Assembly: GCF_002090115.1 (NCBI RefSeq)
Contig: NZ_BBRK01000004.1
Location: 1,302,001 to 1,366,000 of the forward strand
DNA from: Demequina sp. NBRC 110054
Lineage (GTDB): Bacteria; Actinomycetota; Actinomycetes; Actinomycetales; Demequinaceae
Direction: 5' to 3'
Length of the DNA: 64,000 bases
This document shows positions 15,359 to 23,628 of this stretch, one piece after another. A program made the position numbers and the translations under genes. Position 1 is the stretch's first letter. Every line of letters begins with the position of its first letter. Under the pieces are notes generated by a model. It was not told where the DNA came from. It ran no database searches and saw only the letters and a list, made by a program, of their open reading frames with translations.

Positions 15359-18337
15359 ATGGCGAACGTGACCGCTACGACGCCCGCCGCAGACCTGACC
15401 GATTCGGACGATGGCGCCCGCGCGCTCGTCTCTGAGCTGCGCATGGCAGGCGTGGACCACATCGAGACGGGCACGCGCCGCCGCGCCGAGTACTCGACCG
15501 ACGCGTCCAACTACCGCGTGGTGCCGCAGCTGGTCGCCTTCCCGCGCGACGTGGACGAGCTCCTCGCGATCCACTCCGTCTCGCGCACCACGCAGACGCC
15601 GCTGACGATGCGCGGCGCGGGCACGTCGGTCGCGGGCAACTCGATCGGCACCGGGATCGTGGTCGACACGAGCCGCTACCTCAACCAGATCCTGGACGTC
15701 GACGTCGAGGCCCGCACCGCGCGCGTCCAGCCGGGCGTCATCATGGGCGACCTGCAGCGCGTCATCGCGCCGCACGGGCTGCGGTTCGGCCCCGACCCGT
15801 CGACGTGGACCCGCTGCACGCTCGGCGGCATGATCGGCAACAACGCGTGCGGCCCCCACGCGCTCGCGTTCGGCCGCACCGCGGACAACGTCCTCTCGCT
15901 CGACGTGATCGACGGCGTCGGCCGCAGGTTCAACGCCCGCGCCAAGGCGGACGATGCGGGAGCCGCCGGGGCGGTCGGCCGCGCCGGGGGGCCGGAGGCG
16001 GTGCCCGGGCTCAAGGAGCTCGTGGACGCGAACCTCGCGCTCATCCGCACCGAGTTCGGCCGCTTCACGCGCCAGGTCTCGGGCTACTCGCTCGAGCACC
16101 TGCTGCCCGAGAACGGCGGCGACCTGGGCCGCTTCCTGGTCGGCACCGAGGGCACCCTCGGCACCGCGCTCGAGGCCAAGCTGCGCCTGGTCGAGGTGCC
16201 GACCTTCCGCCTCACGGGCGTCTTCGCGTACGACGACATGCCCGCCGCCGCAGACGCCGTGGTGCCGCTGCTGCCGCTCGGCGCGCAGGCCATCGAGGGC
16301 CTCGACGCGCGCCTCGTCGCGCGCGTGCGCGCGGCCAAGGGCGACTCCGGGGTGCCGGAGCTTCCGGTCGGCGCGGGTTGGTTGCTGGTCGAGGTCGGCG
16401 CGGTTACCGAGGACGATGCGGAGGCCCAGATGGCCGCGGTCGTCGCCGCGTCCGGGACCTCCTCGTATCGCGTCGTGCGCGACGGGGCCGAGTCGGCGAA
16501 GCTGTGGGCCATCCGCGCCGACGGCGCCGGGCTCGCGGGCCGCACCGCGGGCAACGTCGAGGCGTGGCCCGGCTGGGAGGACGCCGCGGTGCCGCCGGAG
16601 CGTCTCGGCGCGTACCTGCGCGACTTCGACGCGCTCATGGACCGCCATGGCGTCGAGGGTCAGCCCTTCGGCCACTTCGGAGACGGCTGCATCCACGTGC
16701 GCCTCGCGATCCCGATGCAGGAGGACGGCCGACCCCTGAGGGCCTTCATGGAGGACTCCGCCAAGCTGGTCGCGGAGCACGGCGGGTCGCTCAGCGGCGA
16801 GCACGGCGACGGCCGCGCGCGCTCGGAGCTGCTCGGCACCATGTACTCGCAGGCGGCCGTCCAACTGTTCGGACAGGTCAAGGCGCTCTTCGACCCGAAC
16901 AATCTGCTGAACCCGGGGATCATCGTGGACCCGGCACCGCTCGACGCGGACCTGCGCCGCCCCGCCGCACCCAAGACCGTGCCGTCCAAGGGCGGGCTCG
17001 CGTTCGAGCACGACCACGGCGACCTCACCGAGGCGGTCCACCGCTGCACGGGCGTCGGCAAGTGCCGCGCGGACCTGCCCGGGACCGGCACGGGCTTCAT
17101 GTGCCCGTCCTACGCCGCCACGAAGGATGAGAAGGACGTGACGCGCGGCCGCGCCCGCGTGCTGCAGGATGCGATCAACGGCTCACTCATCGGCGGTCTC
17201 ACCGCGCCCGAGGTGCGACAGAGCCTCGACGCGTGCCTGTCCTGCAAGGCGTGCTCGTCGGACTGCCCGAGCGGCATCGACATGGCCGCCTACAAGTCCG
17301 AGGTGCTCCACCGCAGCTATCAGGGCAAGCTCCGCCCGATGCCGCACTATTCCATCGGCTGGCTGCCCAGGTGGATGAACATCATCGGCTGGGTGCCGTG
17401 GCTGGTCAATGGCGTCATGGCCGTCGGTCCGCTCCGGCGACTCATTTTGCCGATCGCCGGTCTCGACAAGCGGCGCAGCCTGCCGAAGTTCGCGGCCAAG
17501 CCCTTCCGTCGTACCCAGGTCGCGAAGTCGCATCGTCCGGATGAGAACTCGGCCAAGGCATCGTCCCTGGGAACCGACCGCCGGGTGGTGCTGTGGGCCG
17601 ACTCGTTCACGGACGGCCTGGACCCGGAGATCCCCACCGCCATCGTGGAGGTGCTGGAGTCGGCGGGCTTCGAGGTGATCGTGTCGGCGGGCGACGCGTG
17701 CTGCGGCGTCACGTGGATCTCGACGGGGCAGCTGGACGGGGCGCGCAAGCACCTGGAGCATCTCCTCTCAGTGCTGGGGCCGTATGCGGTGAACGGCATC
17801 CCGATCATCGGGGTCGAGCCGTCGTGCACGGCGGTGCTGCGGGGCGACATCACGGAGATCCTGCCGGACGACCCGCGCGCGCGGTCGGTCGCGCTGGGCA
17901 CGTACACGCTCGCGGAGGTCCTCACGGGCCGGGCGCCCGTGAAGCCGGACCCGGAGTGGCAGGTGCCGAGCCTCGAGGGCGTGGACGTGGTGGTGCAGCC
18001 GCACTGCCACCAGTACTCGGTCATGGGCTACACGGCGGACCGCGACATCCTGGCGCGGGCGGGCGCGAACGTCACGGAGGCGTCGGGCTGCTGCGGGCTG
18101 GCGGGCAACTGGGGCTATGAGAACGGCCACTACGACCTGTCCGTCGACATTGCGCACACGTCGCTGGTGCCGGCGCTCGAGAAGGCGGGCCTGAGCAAGG
18201 ACGGCCAACTGGTCGAGGGCGCGGACGCGGTGTACATGGCGGACGGCGTGAGCTGCCGCACGCAGGCGGAGCAGGTGGCGGGCGTGGACGGCCTGCACCT
18301 GGCGGAGATCCTCACGCGGGCGGTGCGGGGGAAGTAG
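15359..18337 (+). CDS. FAD-linked and 4Fe-4S oxidoreductase, D-lactate dehydrogenase-like
   Basis: A 992-residue fused flavoprotein and iron-sulfur protein. Residues ~70-250 are a PCMH-type FAD domain (TMRGAGTSVAGNSIGTGIVV, NNACGPHALAFGRT). The middle is the D-lactate-type C-terminal FAD domain (GHFGDGCIHVRL, SGEHGDGRARSELLG). A ferredoxin-like part has the Cys sets CTGVGKC ... FMCPSY and CLSCKACSSDCPSG. The end carries two CCG-type modules (DACCGVTW, SGCCGLAGNWG) as in GlpC/LldE-like subunits. It probably oxidises D-lactate or a related 2-hydroxyacid and passes electrons to quinone at the membrane. ATG at 15359 has no clear Shine-Dalgarno; a GTG at 15351 is out of frame. TGGTC-cccc-GGACC at 15268-15282 upstream is a weak operator candidate. 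Confidence 0.85.
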   Translation: MANVTATTPAADLTDSDDGARALVSELRMAGVDHIETGTRRRAEYSTDASNYRVVPQLVAFPRDVDELLAIHSVSRTTQTPLTMRGAGTSVAGNSIGTGIVVDTSRYLNQILDVDVEARTARVQPGVIMGDLQRVIAPHGLRFGPDPSTWTRCTLGGMIGNNACGPHALAFGRTADNVLSLDVIDGVGRRFNARAKADDAGAAGAVGRAGGPEAVPGLKELVDANLALIRTEFGRFTRQVSGYSLEHLLPENGGDLGRFLVGTEGTLGTALEAKLRLVEVPTFRLTGVFAYDDMPAAADAVVPLLPLGAQAIEGLDARLVARVRAAKGDSGVPELPVGAGWLLVEVGAVTEDDAEAQMAAVVAASGTSSYRVVRDGAESAKLWAIRADGAGLAGRTAGNVEAWPGWEDAAVPPERLGAYLRDFDALMDRHGVEGQPFGHFGDGCIHVRLAIPMQEDGRPLRAFMEDSAKLVAEHGGSLSGEHGDGRARSELLGTMYSQAAVQLFGQVKALFDPNNLLNPGIIVDPAPLDADLRRPAAPKTVPSKGGLAFEHDHGDLTEAVHRCTGVGKCRADLPGTGTGFMCPSYAATKDEKDVTRGRARVLQDAINGSLIGGLTAPEVRQSLDACLSCKACSSDCPSGIDMAAYKSEVLHRSYQGKLRPMPHYSIGWLPRWMNIIGWVPWLVNGVMAVGPLRRLILPIAGLDKRRSLPKFAAKPFRRTQVAKSHRPDENSAKASSLGTDRRVVLWADSFTDGLDPEIPTAIVEVLESAGFEVIVSAGDACCGVTWISTGQLDGARKHLEHLLSVLGPYAVNGIPIIGVEPSCTAVLRGDITEILPDDPRARSVALGTYTLAEVLTGRAPVKPDPEWQVPSLEGVDVVVQPHCHQYSVMGYTADRDILARAGANVTEASGCCGLAGNWGYENGHYDLSVDIAHTSLVPALEKAGLSKDGQLVEGADAVYMADGVSCRTQAEQVAGVDGLHLAEILTRAVRGK

Positions 18338-18387
18338 CGGCGGCGCCGCGCTCCTCGCGGCCGCGGCTGGCGACTCGGGCAAAACGG

Positions 18388-18396
18388 GCATCGTCC
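18388..18396 (-). repeat. Intergenic GGACGATGC word
   Basis: One copy of the window-wide word in its CAGGGACGATGC form (reverse), 51 bp past the oxidoreductase stop. See the finding on the dispersed word. Confidence 0.6.
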
Positions 18397-18495
18397 CTGG
18401 GAAAGAGGTCCCGAAAGAGTGCATCGGAGCGCCGATTTGCGTGCGGAGATTGTGATTCGCGCCACGCGCGGCTGTTCTTCGAGGCGGCCAGCCGA

Positions 18496-18559
18496 TATAG
18501 TGAACACAGCGTCCCGCTACTGACAACGTCGCCACAGCAACGGTCAGAGCGGGACTTTT
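18496..18559 (+). promoter_or_regulatory. Promoter followed by an intrinsic terminator/attenuator in the leader of two micro-ORFs
   Basis: A good -10 box TATAGT (18496-18501) has only a weak -35 (near 18473). Starting about 10 nt later, GTCCCGCT ... GAC (18511-18523) pairs with GTC ... AGCGGGAC (18543-18555), directly followed by TTTT. This is the only strong hairpin-plus-U-run in the window that lies between a promoter and an ORF. A second inverted repeat, GAG-A-CCGG (18586-18593) with CCGG-TT-CTC (18610-18618), lies between it and the first ORF. The layout suggests transcription attenuation or a small terminated RNA. Confidence 0.6.
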
Positions 18560-18641
18560 GCATTGTCCCAACGTGGGGCCACCGGGAGACCGGACTCCAC
18601 GTCCTCCTCCCGGTTCTCACACAACCGCAAGGAGAAACACC

Positions 18642-18770
18642 ATGTTCGAGTCCATCACCGCCGCGTTCATCGGTCGCAGCAAGTCCGCCGACTACAGCCA
18701 CCTGCCGGCATCGGTCCGCGACGAGGTCATCGACGCCATGAGCGCGACCTCCGTGTACGACATCCGCTGA
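18642..18770 (+). CDS. Micro-ORF 1, 42-residue peptide of unknown function
   Basis: A 42-codon ORF beginning MFESITAAFIGRSKSADY and ending SATSVYDIR. It has one of the best Shine-Dalgarno sites in the window (AAGGAG, 7 nt before ATG). The peptide is soluble, with an amphipathic start, and has no signal or membrane helix. I do not recognise a family. It follows the 18511-18559 attenuator and precedes a second micro-ORF by 2 bp. The strong ribosome site, leader structure and downstream terminator argue that it is real. A bacteriocin-like, sensor or leader peptide role is only speculation. Confidence 0.55.
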   Translation: MFESITAAFIGRSKSADYSHLPASVRDEVIDAMSATSVYDIR

Positions 18771-18772
18771 TC

Positions 18773-18892
18773 ATGCTCAGCGACTCGCGCCTCGGCTCGT
18801 GCCGCGGCTTCGACCTCGCGGGATCGGTCCAGCTGATCCCGGGCGGCGCCCGCCAGGGCTGCACCGCCGGCTCGAGGAACTCCATCCGCTGA
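18773..18892 (+). CDS. Micro-ORF 2, 39-residue peptide of unknown function
   Basis: A 39-codon ORF starting 2 bp after micro-ORF 1 stops. It begins MLSDSRLGSCRGFDLAGS and ends GSRNSIR, with two Cys residues. Its last codons, ATCCGCTGA, are identical to those of micro-ORF 1, so both peptides end in Ile-Arg. It has no Shine-Dalgarno of its own, so translation would be coupled. A terminator lies 52 bp downstream. It could instead be 3' UTR of micro-ORF 1. Confidence 0.35.
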   Translation: MLSDSRLGSCRGFDLAGSVQLIPGGARQGCTAGSRNSIR

Positions 18893-18944
18893 CACCGGTC
18901 ATCGTGTCCACCGGCCGCCGCGCGCGGTGAGGCCGGTGATGCGC

Positions 18945-18978
18945 AAGCCCCGTCGAGGGAATCTCGGCGGGGCTTTCT
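18945..18978 (+). terminator. Terminator of the micro-ORF locus
   Basis: AAGCCCCGTCGAG pairs with CTCGGCGGGGCTT across a 5-nt loop, followed by TCTG. It closes the 18.5-18.9 kb transcription unit. Confidence 0.75.
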
Positions 18979-19041
18979 GCTGTCTGGGGCTGGTTGTTGG
19001 CGCTCATCAGCCGGAAACCTGCCCCCGCTACCCTTGCGCGC

Positions 19042-19587
19042 ATGAAGGGGTGGGGGATGTGGTTCTTGGTCGCGCTCGGGCTCGTGGCGGCGGTGGTCCT
19101 CGCGGGCCTGCCGTTCCTGGTGTTCCCGGCGCACGACGAGCCGGCGAAGGCGGACGTGGCCCTGGTGCTGGGCCCGCCGACCGATACGCGCATGGAGCTC
19201 GCGCAGTCGATGGTCGACGAGGGTCTGACCGAGCACGTGCTCGTGTCGCTGGATCCCGAGGAGTCGGAGATGTACCCGCTTGCTGGAGAGATCTGCGCCT
19301 CGGGTGACGACACCTACGTGTGCGCCAAGCCTGATCCGTTCACCACGCGGGGCGAGGCGATCTTCCTCCAGGAGGAGGCGACGAAGAACGGCTGGACGAA
19401 TGCGGCGGTGATCACCTTCACTCCGCACATCTCCCGCTCGCGCATGATCATGAAGAACTGCTTCGACGGCGAGGTGTCGATGCTGGACTCGGGGGAGAGC
19501 GTCAGCCTCCCGTTCTGGGCCTATCAGTACGCCTATCAGTCGGCTGCGACGGTGAAGGCGCTCATTCAGGGACGATGCGATGGTTGA
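19042..19587 (+). CDS. DUF218 (YdcF/SanA-like) membrane-anchored protein
   Basis: A 181-residue protein with one N-terminal membrane helix (residues ~4-28, MWFLVALGLVAAVVLAGLPF) and an extracytoplasmic DUF218 domain. The domain is marked by ADVALVLGPPTDTRMELAQS, TTRGEAIFLQEEATKNG and ITFTPHISRSRMIMKNCF. The family includes SanA and YdcF, envelope proteins of unclear enzymatic role. ATG at 19042 lies 7 nt after TACCCT, so it is probably leaderless. Its last 8 bases overlap the start of the Nudix gene, which indicates coupling. Confidence 0.75.
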   Translation: MKGWGMWFLVALGLVAAVVLAGLPFLVFPAHDEPAKADVALVLGPPTDTRMELAQSMVDEGLTEHVLVSLDPEESEMYPLAGEICASGDDTYVCAKPDPFTTRGEAIFLQEEATKNGWTNAAVITFTPHISRSRMIMKNCFDGEVSMLDSGESVSLPFWAYQYAYQSAATVKALIQGRCDG

Positions 19588-20149
19588 GAACCCCGGTCTC
19601 ATTAGCCAGGACGATGCGCCCGCGGGCTACATGGACGCCGAGACCTGGGAGCTGGTTCAGAATCTCGTCCCGATCCCGTGCGCGGACGTCGTTCTCACCC
19701 GACTCGACGAAGAAGGCCGCCGACAGGTCGGCCTGATCCTGCGCACGGATTCCCCGTGGGGGGCGGTGTGGTGCCAGATCGGTGGGCGCCAAAGACTTGG
19801 AGAGTCCCTCCGAGAGGCGGCCGAGCGACACCTCCGCGAGTCGGTGACCGGCCCGGGGGGCCGAGCGCTGGCGGCGGACGACTACGACCTCCCTGAGCAG
19901 CCTGCCGCGTTGTTCGAGTTCTTCAAGGAGCCGCGACCGGGCCATGGGATCGATCCCCGCAAGCAGGCGACCTCGGGGGTCTACGTCGTCGAGGCCTGCG
20001 AAGCCGGGTTCGAGGCAACCGGCGGCGAGGCCACGGAGTTCCGATGGTTCGATGCCGAGCAATTGCCAGCCGACGACGACCTTTGGCGTGGCACGCGCGA
20101 ACTGGTCGGCCGCGCGCTCGCGAACCTCATCGAGCGGGCTACCCCTTGA
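19580..20149 (+). CDS. Nudix-fold hydrolase
   Basis: A 189-residue cytosolic protein. The Nudix helix is visible at residues ~68-90 as GGRQRLGESLREAAERHLRE, following the GX5EX7RE pattern with a variant REUXEE end (RHLRES), so metal binding may be altered. It resembles nucleotide-sugar or ADP-ribose-type Nudix proteins, but the substrate cannot be read from the sequence. The ATG lies inside the end of the DUF218 gene. The stop overlaps the end of the convergent phosphatase gene by 11 bp. Confidence 0.75.
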   Translation: MVENPGLISQDDAPAGYMDAETWELVQNLVPIPCADVVLTRLDEEGRRQVGLILRTDSPWGAVWCQIGGRQRLGESLREAAERHLRESVTGPGGRALAADDYDLPEQPAALFEFFKEPRPGHGIDPRKQATSGVYVVEACEAGFEATGGEATEFRWFDAEQLPADDDLWRGTRELVGRALANLIERATP

Positions 20150-20675
20150 CCCACGCCGCGATGTCGCGGCACGCGGCCACGATCATCGCGGCCGCCTCGT
20201 CGTAGACGTCCTGCGAGAGCTTGTAGGGGTCGGGCACCTCGGCAATGTCCTGACCCGCGAGGATCGGCCGGTGAGCCTGCACGGCTGCTGCAATGTGGGT
20301 GATCCGCTCGCCGGGGGAGCCTCCGGCAAGAGGAACGCCCGCACGCGCGGTCATCGCGATCTCCTCGAGCAGAAAGGTGCGCTTGAGCGCCAGGGGGTTC
20401 TCGGAGACGATGCGTCGCCGGTGCTCCACGGTCATGGCGATGATCAGATCCGACTCCTGCACGATCGCGGGCGTCAACTGACGCCCGGCGTGACCCTCGC
20501 CCGAGAACCCGGCGGGCATCGCGAGCGACATCTCCATCGGCATCTTCCCGCCGACGACGGCCATGACTCCGGCGCTGCTCACCGTCGCCAGGTCCCCTAG
20601 GTACTCTTGGAGCGCGATGGCCGCGGCGGGCGAACGGCAGATGTTGCCGGTGCAGACGGTCAGGATCGAAATCAC
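20139..20675 (-). CDS. Low-molecular-weight protein-tyrosine phosphatase
   Basis: A 178-residue Wzb/PtpA-type phosphatase. The P-loop is intact (VCTGNICRSPAA, nucleophile Cys ~8) and the general-acid loop appears as AEVPDPY. It probably removes phosphate from the Tyr-rich tail of the BY-kinases at 23629 and 39426, which is the usual Wzb-Wzc pairing. GTG at 20675 follows a GGGGGT. The product starts directly with the P-loop strand (ISILTVC), confirming the start. A degenerate relative is fused to a kinase at 40842. Confidence 0.9.
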   Translation of the reverse strand: MISILTVCTGNICRSPAAAIALQEYLGDLATVSSAGVMAVVGGKMPMEMSLAMPAGFSGEGHAGRQLTPAIVQESDLIIAMTVEHRRRIVSENPLALKRTFLLEEIAMTARAGVPLAGGSPGERITHIAAAVQAHRPILAGQDIAEVPDPYKLSQDVYDEAAAMIVAACRDIAAWVKG

Positions 20676-20723
20676 GGCTGGTACCCCCGGGCTTGAACTC
20701 GGGGACAGTGTAGAGGGGCACCG

Positions 20724-22493
20724 ATGGGTCAACCACCAGTTCACGCGGCGAGTCACAGGCGCCGGTGGGGTTGGGTCGTGGCGGTACTCGTCGTCATTGC
20801 AGCGGTGATCGGCTGGGGCGCCTGGCTCGCCTGGGATGCCTACCAGGCCCAGGGCGAGGCAGACGCGCTGCAGTCCTCCGCCGCGCGAGCCCAGGAGGCG
20901 GTGAGCGCGCGCGACGTCGACACGCTCCGTGGCGAGGTCGAGACGCTCTCCGAGGCGGCGAACTCGTTCTACGACCATACGCATGGGATCCACTGGACCC
21001 TCGCGACCTACATCCCGTGGGTCAAGGACCAGGTCCGTCCGCTGCAGGCGGCGGGTGTCGCGGTGAAGGCGCTCGCGGACGACGCCCTCGCGCCGCTGTC
21101 CGAGCTCGAGGACCTTGATGCGCTCGCGAATCCTGAGTTCGTCGATGGCCGCATCGACCCGTATTTCATGGAGCCCTACCGGCCCACGCTCGAGCAGGTG
21201 CAGGCGGTCCTGGTGGAGCAGGCCGACGCGCTCGCCGAGGTCGACACCTCCAACTCGGTCGTCTTGGTGTCAGACGCGTTCGATCAGCTCACCGGGCAGC
21301 TGTCCGAGCTCGCGACGATGGTCGACGACGCGACGACGCTCGCGCAACTCCTGCCGGGCATGCTCGGCGGCGAGGAGCCGCGTACGTACGCCGTGATGAT
21401 CCAGAACAACGCGGAGCCGCGCGCCTCGGGTGGTATTCCTGGCGCGGTCATCATGGTGACCATCGACGATGGTCAGCCGCTGATCGGCGAGTACTTCTCG
21501 GCGGGCGAGCTCAACGCGTACGGACCTGCCACAGGTGCCACGGACGAGGAGCTCGAGGTCTTCGGCGACCAGCTCGTGAACTTCTCGCAGACCGTCAACG
21601 CGACGCCGCAGTTCCCGCGCGCCGCGATCTTCATGAGCCAGTACATCGAGGGCGCGACCGGCGAAGCGCCCGACGGTGTGATCAGCCTCGACCCGGTCGC
21701 CCTCGGTTACATGATGGGCGACGCCGAGTCGCAGACGATCATGGGAATCGACGTCAGCGGCGAGAACCTCGCCGAGGTCATGCTCAACCAGGTGTACTTC
21801 GAATTCGAGGACCCGAACAAGCAGGATGAGTTCTTCGCTGCGGCTGCGAGCGCGCTGTTCGGCGAGGTCCTGGGCGGAGGCTCGTCAGCAGTGGACGGCC
21901 TCGAGCGGGCACTCGACGAGAACCGCTTCTCCGTCTGGAGCGCGACCGAGTCCGAGCAGGCGATCCTGGAGTCCACGCCCGCGGGCGGCGATCAGCTCCG
22001 GGACGACGTCTGGGCGGGCGCCTTCCTCAATGACGGAGCCGCGAGCAAGATCGGCTACTACGTCGACATGGAGGTAGTGCCGAGCGTGGGCTACTGCGCG
22101 TCGGATGGTCGAGTCGGGAGCGCAGAGCTCGACGTGACGCTCACGCACACCTACGACGGAGACGTGGCCAGCCTCCCAGACTACGTCGCGTCATCCGGTG
22201 TCGCAATCGGAAGGGGCGAGTTCATTGGCGGCCTTTACATTCTCGTTCCCGACGGATATCGAATTCTGAGCGTCGCGGCTAATGGCGAACCGATCGGCTA
22301 CACGGATTCTGAGCTGGCTGGGCGGCGTCTCGTGGAGCTCCAGGCGAGGCTCGCACCGGGCGAATCGACCCAGGTAACGGTGTCCCTGGAGCCCGAATCG
22401 TCCTACTTTGGGATAGGCGAAGTGGTCGCGACCCCGGGATCGAAACCAGTTCTTAACGTTAGCGACGTCGACACATTCGAGTCACCCTGCTAA
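20724..22493 (+). CDS. DUF4012 membrane-anchored exported protein
   Basis: A 589-residue protein with one N-terminal membrane helix (residues ~15-37, WVVAVLVVIAAVIGWGAWLA) and a large outside part matching DUF4012. Marks are the IPWVKDQV region, YAVMIQNNAEPRASGGIPGA, and the acidic GATDEELEVFGDQLVNFS. The NAEPRASGGIPGA wording is typical of the family, which is common in actinobacterial and firmicute polysaccharide loci. A role in polymer attachment or export is inferred from context. ATG at 20724 follows GAGGGG. It is divergent from the phosphatase over 48 bp. Confidence 0.82.
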   Translation: MGQPPVHAASHRRRWGWVVAVLVVIAAVIGWGAWLAWDAYQAQGEADALQSSAARAQEAVSARDVDTLRGEVETLSEAANSFYDHTHGIHWTLATYIPWVKDQVRPLQAAGVAVKALADDALAPLSELEDLDALANPEFVDGRIDPYFMEPYRPTLEQVQAVLVEQADALAEVDTSNSVVLVSDAFDQLTGQLSELATMVDDATTLAQLLPGMLGGEEPRTYAVMIQNNAEPRASGGIPGAVIMVTIDDGQPLIGEYFSAGELNAYGPATGATDEELEVFGDQLVNFSQTVNATPQFPRAAIFMSQYIEGATGEAPDGVISLDPVALGYMMGDAESQTIMGIDVSGENLAEVMLNQVYFEFEDPNKQDEFFAAAASALFGEVLGGGSSAVDGLERALDENRFSVWSATESEQAILESTPAGGDQLRDDVWAGAFLNDGAASKIGYYVDMEVVPSVGYCASDGRVGSAELDVTLTHTYDGDVASLPDYVASSGVAIGRGEFIGGLYILVPDGYRILSVAANGEPIGYTDSELAGRRLVELQARLAPGESTQVTVSLEPESSYFGIGEVVATPGSKPVLNVSDVDTFESPC

Positions 22494-22582
22494 TCTCGCC
22501 TACGGAGACAGGTGTGCTGTTAATCACAGTGCACATGAAGAAGCGCCGTTCGGTTCGGCGCACTGCTGGGGGGAAACACCTG

Positions 22583-23218
22583 ATGCGTAAGATCCTTGCT
22601 TCCGCTGCCGCGACTGCAGCGATTGTCCTCGGATCCGCCGGCATGGCCGCTGCGGACGAGTTCGACTACACGGGTAGCTACACCGAGGGCACCTACGGCG
22701 TGATCGCGCCTCAGGGCCAGAACTACACGGTGCCGGTCAACACGGTGCTCCCGTTCACGTTCAAGAACGTGCCCGCCGGTACGTACACGTTCACTGTGAC
22801 GAACCCGGACAGCACCCTGTACGGCAAGAAGTTCACCGTCACGGTGGATGCCGACGGCACCTTCTCAACCGACGTCACCGCGCCGTCGACGCCCATCCTG
22901 GGCCTCAAGGTCAGCGTGACCTTCGACGACGCCGCGACCGAAGAGGTCGAGTCCACGGTGCTGTTCAGCGGCACGATCGACGTGACCGACTCGGGCACTG
23001 GCGCCGCGGGCGACGAGACCGACGGTGACGGCGACGGCACGGACGCCGAGGAGGCCTCGAACGAGACCTCGGGCGAGCTTGCCGCTGGCGACACCGCCTC
23101 GGACGAGGAGCTCGCGAGCACAGGCGCCGGCAACATGGGCCTCGTGGCAGGCGCCGCCGGCCTGCTGGTCGCCGGCGCGGGCGCCGTGGTCGTCGCGGCC
23201 CGCCGCCGCCAGAACTAA
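22583..23218 (+). CDS. Sortase-anchored surface protein (LAxTG signal)
   Basis: A 211-residue exported wall protein. The Sec signal MRKILASAAATAAIVLGSAG ends in MAAAD. A ~110-residue beta-rich domain follows (VPAGTYTFTVTNPDS), then an acidic Asp/Gly/Glu linker and a full sorting signal: LASTG, a hydrophobic stretch (GLVAGAAGLLVAGAGAVVVA) and RRRQN. LAxTG is the usual target of class E sortases in actinobacteria; no sortase is in the window. ATG at 22583 was chosen for the signal peptide; ATG at 22535 would add 16 basic residues. It contrasts with the YTG proteins, which lack the hydrophobic segment. Confidence 0.88.
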   Translation: MRKILASAAATAAIVLGSAGMAAADEFDYTGSYTEGTYGVIAPQGQNYTVPVNTVLPFTFKNVPAGTYTFTVTNPDSTLYGKKFTVTVDADGTFSTDVTAPSTPILGLKVSVTFDDAATEEVESTVLFSGTIDVTDSGTGAAGDETDGDGDGTDAEEASNETSGELAAGDTASDEELASTGAGNMGLVAGAAGLLVAGAGAVVVAARRRQN

Positions 23219-23243
23219 GCGGAGTCTCCACCTCTCAAGCGCT

Positions 23244-23279
23244 GAAGCTCCTGCTGCTCATGCGAGTAGCAGGAGCTTC
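23244..23279 (+). terminator. Terminator after the LAxTG protein
   Basis: GAAGCTCCTGCT (23244-23255) pairs perfectly with AGCAGGAGCTTC (23268-23279), 26 bp past the stop codon. Confidence 0.8.
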
Positions 23280-23453
23280 GTCATTCCCAGGTCGTGTTAC
23301 GTCTCAGTGAAATCTACTCTCAAGGTCTACCGCGCTGTGCTCAAGCTGTGACAAACTACACACGATCTAGCGCACAGGGGTAGTGCGCGCGAGGCGTCGC
23401 AGGGGTGAATGTCAGCGCTTCAGGGGGATCGAGCGTCACAGGGGGAGACACCG

Positions 23454-23585
23454 ATGGCTACGTACACGTCGCAGTCCTACAAGCCGTGGTACCGCCGCGT
23501 CTACGGCGGCATGCCGGTGTGGGGCGCATTCCTGTCGGGGCTCGCGCTGCTAGGGATGCTCGCGTACGCCGTTACGTACGGCTGA
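23454..23585 (+). CDS. Small single-helix membrane protein (43 residues)
   Basis: A 43-residue ORF too short for most gene finders. It begins MATYTSQSYKPWYRRVYGG and then forms one membrane helix (VWGAFLSGLALLGMLAYAVT). The Tyr/Arg-rich head should stay in the cytosol. GGGGGAG lies 7 nt before the ATG. It sits between the LAxTG gene and the convergent BY-kinase gene inside the polysaccharide locus. A role as a small partner of the export or kinase machinery is possible; I recognise no family. Confidence 0.6.
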   Translation: MATYTSQSYKPWYRRVYGGMPVWGAFLSGLALLGMLAYAVTYG

Positions 23586-23628
23586 CAGCAACACTTCACA
23601 GGCGCAGGCCGCTTGAGGGCCTCCGGAA

